Shown one piece after another: positions 59,708-64,000 of a DNA stretch of 64,000 nucleotides. The stretch is taken from contig DATJYK010000187.1 in assembly GCA_035578005.1 (NCBI GenBank), positions 10,850 through 74,849 on the forward strand, given 5' to 3'. A program made the position numbers and the translations under genes. How positions within the stretch are numbered: the first letter of the stretch is position 1; the number at the start of each line of letters is the position of its first letter. A model generated the notes under the pieces. It was not told the origin of the DNA, made no database searches, and saw only the letters and a program-made list of their open reading frames with translations. The DNA comes from Gp13-AA77 sp035578005. GTDB lineage: Bacteria > Acidobacteriota > Terriglobia > UBA7540.

Positions 59708-62700
59708 GTGCGCGGGGTTCTTGGGGGATTCTCTGTAGCGATTCTTCTCGCAGCTTTCGCGTCGACGGGCCAGAAACTCAGCGCGCAGTCGATCAGCGGG
59801 TCGATCGGGGGGTTGGTGACAAACGCAGGGGGCGATTCGCTGCCCCGCTCTGCTATCAAGGCGACCAATACGGAGACGGGACTCGCAAGGACCACCAGCA
59901 CGGACAACGACGGCAACTACTTCATCGGGGAGATGGCGCCCGGAACCTATCAGGTGAAGGTCGACCAGCCTTTCTACCGCAGCGCCACGCATCGGGGAGT
60001 GGTGGTGAGCGTAAATCAGGTTACCCGCGAGAATTTCGTCCTCTCCAAGCCCCCGCCCAATCAGATGATCACTGTCGCTTCGGTGGCCCCCGTCACGGAT
60101 ATCGACAGCGCCACCTTGACCGACGTCTTCGGGCAACATCAAATCGCCAGCCTGCCGCTCTTGACCCGTGACGCCAACAGCCTGGCGCTGCTGGCCCCGG
60201 GGGTATTCAGCGTTCGCACTTTCAGCTTTGCCAGCACGCTGGTGCCATTTGCCGTGAATGGTGCGCGAGGGCGCGACAATAATTTCATCATCGACAGCGT
60301 GGACAACAACGAACCGCTCTTCGGCGGTGCGGCCACGCAGTTCACCAACACTGACGTATTTTCCGAGTATTCGATCCTGACGGCAGTTCCCAAGGCTGAG
60401 TTCGGCCGGGGCACGGGAGCCACTGTAAACGTGATTACCCGGAGCGGCTCGAATGCCTTCCACGGTACAGCATTCTGGTTTGGCCAAAACGACCTGTTCA
60501 ACGCCTCGAGTCGAGTGGAGCAGGTCGCGGGATTGTCGGGGCCGGCTCCTTTCTACGAGAACTTCGGCGGAGGGACGCTAGGCGGGCCACTTCGGAAGAA
60601 TCAGGCTTGGTTCTTCGTCTCCTACCAAGCCGACCGGGCCACAAATAATCTCTCGAGCGTCTACCCGGTGGTGAGTACTCTGCCGTCAGCCGGCGGGGTG
60701 CAGACGCTGCGGCAGATAAGCCAGCCGACGGCGGCGCTCAAGACACTGCTCAGTTTTCCTTCGGTGACGAATGCTCCAGCCGGGTCTCCCTGCACCCTAA
60801 ACCTTACGAACCCTTGCACCGGCCCCGTAGCGGTCCCGCTGGATGTGACGGGCTTGCCGGCGTCCGTGGACTACGGCACCTATCTGCTCCCGAAGGCCAA
60901 CCTGTTCCACGTGAGCGACAATCAGGCCTCGGGCCGCCTGGACTACAAGATCAGCGAATCGCAATCGGTTTACGGAAGATACCTGTTCGACAACCTGAGC
61001 GCGCCCCAAGGTGCTTTTGCGCCGCCGGGCGTAGCAGCCTTTGACGACCTCGGCGTCCTTCCGGAGGAACGTAATTTTGTTTCGCAGCGAACCCAGAGCT
61101 TCCTGCTGGACCATCGCTACTATACGGTCAGCGCCATCAACGAGGTTCGATTTGCCTTCAGCCGGGTGGCCCAGAGCGTGGGGCCCACTAACGCGCCCGC
61201 CGGTCCCTCGCTCCCGGCCGCGACGATCGGTGACGACTTTGGCGGATTCATCACCCAGCCCCCCCTGAGTTATCAGGGCGATTTCCTGGCCGCCGGGAAC
61301 CAGTTCACGATCGGCCAGGACACGAGTCCGGGGCGCTCGAACAGTAACATCTTCCAGGCTCAAGAGAATTACTCGCGCGTAGTGGGTCGCCACAGCTTCA
61401 AGTTCGGCGGGGACGCCGTCTACACTCAGACCAACGTCAGCGGTGTACCCTCGGATCTCGGCCACTATTTCTTTGGCAGTTCGGCCACCAACAATCCGGA
61501 GGCCGGCGCGCCCGGCGGCTTAGGCCAGTTCATTTCTGAGCCCACCAACGAAACCAATGCCCTGGCGGTTTTTCAGCGCTTTCCGGACGTTATCGCGAGC
61601 GGCGGCACTCTCCGGCAAGGGCCGCCCGAGATGCCTCTGCGGGAGTTGGATCTCTTCAGCTTCTTTCAGGACGACATAAGGCTCAAGCCCAACCTGACAC
61701 TGAATCTGGGTCTGCGTTATGAGGTCTACGGCCAACCCATCAACGGGCTCCATCAGATTAACCCGGCGGCCCCTTTGGTGAGCCCCGACCACAATAATTT
61801 TGCGCCGCGCTTCGGGTTTGCCTGGTCGCCGCGGCGAGGTCACAACACCGTCGTTCGGGGCGGATACGCGATTTCCTACAGCCCGATGGTCCTCAATATC
61901 CCCTTGCTGATCTGGCAAAGCGGTCCGGTCTCTCCGTTCATCTACACCATCACTGAGAAAGGAGCAGCCTATCTCGGGGAAACGCCCGCTCAGCCGCCCG
62001 GAGAATTTCCCAACCTGCCGATTCTGGCACCGACGACCGGAACTTTTCCTAATTCCCCGCTTTCGCTGAGCTCCCTGCAAGGAGTGAACGTCAGCGGCTG
62101 CAGCAGTTATCAACAGCAGGAAGTGGCAGGGCCGATCCCGATCACCCAGTGTTCGACCCAGGACACCGTTGATCCTCATCTGGTCAACCCCTATGTGCAG
62201 AACTTTACCTTGGGCGTCCAACACGAACTTGCGCACCGGACGCTCCTTGAGATCGACGGTGTGGGAAGCAAGGGAACCAAGCTCTACCAGCGGCTGGATC
62301 TCAATCCCTTTGGAGGGTATCTACGGACTCAGAACCTGGCAAACTGCGCCTACATCCCGTTCAGCCTGCCGGCAGGCGACACTTGCCTGGCCAATCGTGC
62401 TGACAACAGTCACGGAGACATCCTGGCGGTCACCAACGGTGGCTCTTCGACTTATTACGCCTTGCAGGCGAGTCTGTCGAAACACAGCGGACCGCTCAAG
62501 TTCACCGTCGCTTACACCTGGAGCCACATGATCGATAACGCTAGTGAGATCTTCGGACCAGGAATCCAGTTCTTTAATGGCGATGTTTTCGCCGCCACAA
62601 CAGACCCGCGAACCTCGCAACCCGTCGAGGCGATCACACCACTGCCTGAGGACTCGTCGGACCTCGTGCCGGAGAAGGGTAATTCCTCTTTTGACCGAAG

Positions 62701-63424
62701 GAACCGTCTGGCCATCAGTTATGTTTGGGATGTCTATTCGCCCGGGCAGGGTCTAGCGCATTCCCTGCTCGCGGGATGGGAATTAAGCGGCATTGCACAG
62801 ATCCAGTCAGGCCAGCCTTTCACACCGCTCAACGGCACGCCCGTGTTAAACTCGGACCCCTGCGCGGACGCCAATGGTGACGGTAACCTGACGAACGACC
62901 GGCCCGCTATCGGGAATCCCAAGGCGCCCCTCAACTATGTGGCCCTGCTGGCGTCCTGCCAGGGCGTGAGCTCCCCTACCGGCTATGTGGATCTGAGGGG
63001 TGAACCAATCCCGCCGGACCTGGCCCACTTTGTGCAGGTTCTCGGAGACGCCGGCCACAGCGGCTTCAACCTTGCAGGCCGCAACATCCTGACAGGTCCG
63101 GGTATTGTTAATTTCGACGTCGCGCTCTATCGGAATTTCAAATTCGACGAAACCAAGACGCTCCAGTTGCGATGGGAAGTGTACGACTTCTTGAACACGC
63201 CCAACCCCGGTTTCGCGCTCGGCAACGTGTTCGCCAGCGCGGCCCAATCGGCGCCGGCGTTTGCTTTCTCGCCGACACAGACTGCAGCCCGGATCACCGG
63301 GGTCATTCCAGAAAACGCGATCGACGCTCGGCCAGACTCTTTTGGCCGAGGAGGCTTCCTGAGCCAGGCCATGATGAACACCGCCAGCCGCCGCATGCAG
63401 TTTGGGGTAAAGTTTATTTTCTAG
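59708..63424 (+). CDS. Oar-like TonB-dependent receptor with carboxypeptidase-regulatory domain
   Basis: A 1238-residue protein from GTG 59708 with GAGGGAGGATCT directly upstream. A signal peptide (ending KLSAQSISG) is followed by a carboxypeptidase-regulatory-like domain (LPRSAIKATNTETGLART, YFIGEMAPGTYQVKV), a plug domain (VNVITRSGSNAFHGTAFWFG) and a long beta-barrel that ends MQFGVKFIF, with a terminal Phe as needed for BAM insertion. There is no obvious TonB box, as in many Oar-like proteins. The family is hugely expanded in Acidobacteria and imports carbohydrates or other large ligands, but the ligand is unknown. Next to the injection system it could be coincidental. Confidence 0.9.
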   Translation: MRGVLGGFSVAILLAAFASTGQKLSAQSISGSIGGLVTNAGGDSLPRSAIKATNTETGLARTTSTDNDGNYFIGEMAPGTYQVKVDQPFYRSATHRGVVVSVNQVTRENFVLSKPPPNQMITVASVAPVTDIDSATLTDVFGQHQIASLPLLTRDANSLALLAPGVFSVRTFSFASTLVPFAVNGARGRDNNFIIDSVDNNEPLFGGAATQFTNTDVFSEYSILTAVPKAEFGRGTGATVNVITRSGSNAFHGTAFWFGQNDLFNASSRVEQVAGLSGPAPFYENFGGGTLGGPLRKNQAWFFVSYQADRATNNLSSVYPVVSTLPSAGGVQTLRQISQPTAALKTLLSFPSVTNAPAGSPCTLNLTNPCTGPVAVPLDVTGLPASVDYGTYLLPKANLFHVSDNQASGRLDYKISESQSVYGRYLFDNLSAPQGAFAPPGVAAFDDLGVLPEERNFVSQRTQSFLLDHRYYTVSAINEVRFAFSRVAQSVGPTNAPAGPSLPAATIGDDFGGFITQPPLSYQGDFLAAGNQFTIGQDTSPGRSNSNIFQAQENYSRVVGRHSFKFGGDAVYTQTNVSGVPSDLGHYFFGSSATNNPEAGAPGGLGQFISEPTNETNALAVFQRFPDVIASGGTLRQGPPEMPLRELDLFSFFQDDIRLKPNLTLNLGLRYEVYGQPINGLHQINPAAPLVSPDHNNFAPRFGFAWSPRRGHNTVVRGGYAISYSPMVLNIPLLIWQSGPVSPFIYTITEKGAAYLGETPAQPPGEFPNLPILAPTTGTFPNSPLSLSSLQGVNVSGCSSYQQQEVAGPIPITQCSTQDTVDPHLVNPYVQNFTLGVQHELAHRTLLEIDGVGSKGTKLYQRLDLNPFGGYLRTQNLANCAYIPFSLPAGDTCLANRADNSHGDILAVTNGGSSTYYALQASLSKHSGPLKFTVAYTWSHMIDNASEIFGPGIQFFNGDVFAATTDPRTSQPVEAITPLPEDSSDLVPEKGNSSFDRRNRLAISYVWDVYSPGQGLAHSLLAGWELSGIAQIQSGQPFTPLNGTPVLNSDPCADANGDGNLTNDRPAIGNPKAPLNYVALLASCQGVSSPTGYVDLRGEPIPPDLAHFVQVLGDAGHSGFNLAGRNILTGPGIVNFDVALYRNFKFDETKTLQLRWEVYDFLNTPNPGFALGNVFASAAQSAPAFAFSPTQTAARITGVIPENAIDARPDSFGRGGFLSQAMMNTASRRMQFGVKFIF

Positions 63425-63568
63425 CTAGCAGGCTTGCGATTTGGAATTTAATTTCTTGAGTCAAATTTTTGAATACAGCCATAAGGCATGTTTAATGTGT
63501 AATTTGCCATTCTAAGTCCGGGAGGGCCTCGTCGGTCTGAGGCGAAGCCTCCTTAGGCGCCTGATCGG

Positions 63569-63875
63569 GAGCTGGATCTGAACAAATTTTTGAGGTCCGA
63601 ACCCGCAACCACCCTTCAATGCCCCGGGGTGCGAGAGGTCCGACGGAGTACGCTAGGTTCCTCACAAAGCACCCCCAGGGGGGGACCGAACCACGTTCGC
63701 TAACGAACCCAAACTTGTATCATATTGTTGCAGAGTATGTTAATTGAGATTAAGTGGCCTATTTGCCAAACGAGTCCAAAAAACGAACCCAAAACACTTA
63801 ACCGATAGATTCAAAGATGGATAAGAGTCAAAAAGGGGCCAAATTGGCGTTCGGAAACGAACCTAAAGAAAGCGC
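63569..63875 (-). repeat. GGTTCGTTT-rich repeat, copy C (inverted, truncated)
   Basis: The minus strand reads TTTAGGTTCGTTTCCGAACG, GCCAATTTGGCCCCTTTTTG, GTGTTTTGGGTTCGTTTTT and TGATACAAGTTTGGGTTCGT, in the same order as copies A and B. The first about 80 bases of the unit (GGGTTCGTTT...ATATTTCACG) are missing; sequence of another element begins there. Divergence from A and B suggests an older copy. Confidence 0.75.
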
Positions 63876-63879
63876 CGGG

Positions 63880-64000
63880 ATAAACCGACCTGGAGTTGAG
63901 GATGAAAGAGCCTCACAGGAAAGGAGTAGCGATCCACCCTGACCCCGAGTCATGCGCCAGCAGCCGTAAGGATGCGGGCGAGGCGTTGACAGGGGCACAC
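63880..64000 (+). mobile_element. 5' part of a probable group II intron/RT-type element, cut by the right edge
   Basis: The frame MKEPHRKGVAIHPDPESCAS and DAGEALTGAH, together with CCTGACCCCGAGTCATGCGC and GGCGAAGCGTTGACAGGGGC-like bases, resembles the leader region that commonly precedes group II-intron-type reverse transcriptase genes in metagenomes. This is recognised from memory and not searched. The element begins next to the truncated end of repeat copy C. Confidence 0.4.

Overview
The window is a GC-rich bacterial chromosome segment, most likely from a soil Acidobacteriota member. This is an inference from gene content: an Oar-like TonB receptor with an N-terminal carboxypeptidase-regulatory domain, propeller-type sensor kinases, many secreted hydrolases and caspase-like proteins. 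No rRNA or single-copy marker gene is present to prove it.

Layout. (1) 0-11 kb, all minus strand: a cytochrome c gene cut by the left edge, a tandem alpha/beta-hydrolase, a GH36 alpha-galactosidase, an amidohydrolase, a uracil-DNA-glycosylase-like protein, a subtilase and an astacin-like metalloprotease. (2) 11.4-15.2 kb: a dense minus-strand array of 32 tRNA genes covering all 20 amino acids. Inside it lie an HNH endonuclease gene and a small gene interrupted by an in-frame TAA. Upstream are a good promoter, boxA-like antitermination elements and intrinsic-terminator hairpins. Several tRNAs have unusual structures, including a long-variable-arm tRNA with a UAU anticodon. (3) 15.2-33 kb: a nested palindrome, two copies of a small repeated 'PGMS...SYV' ORF family, a GH18 protein, a LarA-family protein, an SGNH hydrolase, an alpha/beta hydrolase, cytochrome P460, an SDR, TatA beside a Tat-exported ferritin-like protein, DoxX-like and NarL-type genes, and a propeller sensor kinase. 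Gene decay is frequent here: an in-frame TGA, a frameshift, and fragments of P460, HD-domain and HAMP/PP2C-type genes.

(4) 33-44.4 kb is a caspase-like island. It holds a caspase with a distinctive C-terminal domain, a 14-WD40-repeat caspase, a metacaspase-type protein, a caspase remnant fused to TPR, and secreted NlpC/P60, RlpA/SPOR and NHL-like proteins. (5) 45.3-55.3 kb is a contractile injection system operon on the plus strand: DUF4255, sheath, tube, disordered protein, LysM adaptor, VgrG-like spike, PAAR-like tip, gp25, baseplate J and gpI. Baseplate J carries a fused sialidase-like propeller. No AAA+ ATPase or tape-measure gene is visible. It is followed by PASTA and membrane proteins and, at 58.5 kb, a secreted protein whose C-terminal domain is about 70% identical to that of the 33 kb caspase. 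(6) 59.7-63.4 kb encodes an Oar-like TonB-dependent receptor. The right edge starts what looks like a group II intron/RT-type element.

A family of about 0.3-0.4 kb repeats rich in GGTTCGTTT occurs twice in direct orientation just before the injection-system operon and once, inverted and truncated, after the TonB receptor, so the region is bracketed by inverted copies. My main hypothesis is that the caspase island and the injection system form one functional and evolutionary unit, possibly coupling injection or cell lysis to regulated proteolysis. The physical linkage, the shared domain and the bracketing repeats are seen in the sequence; the function is inferred.
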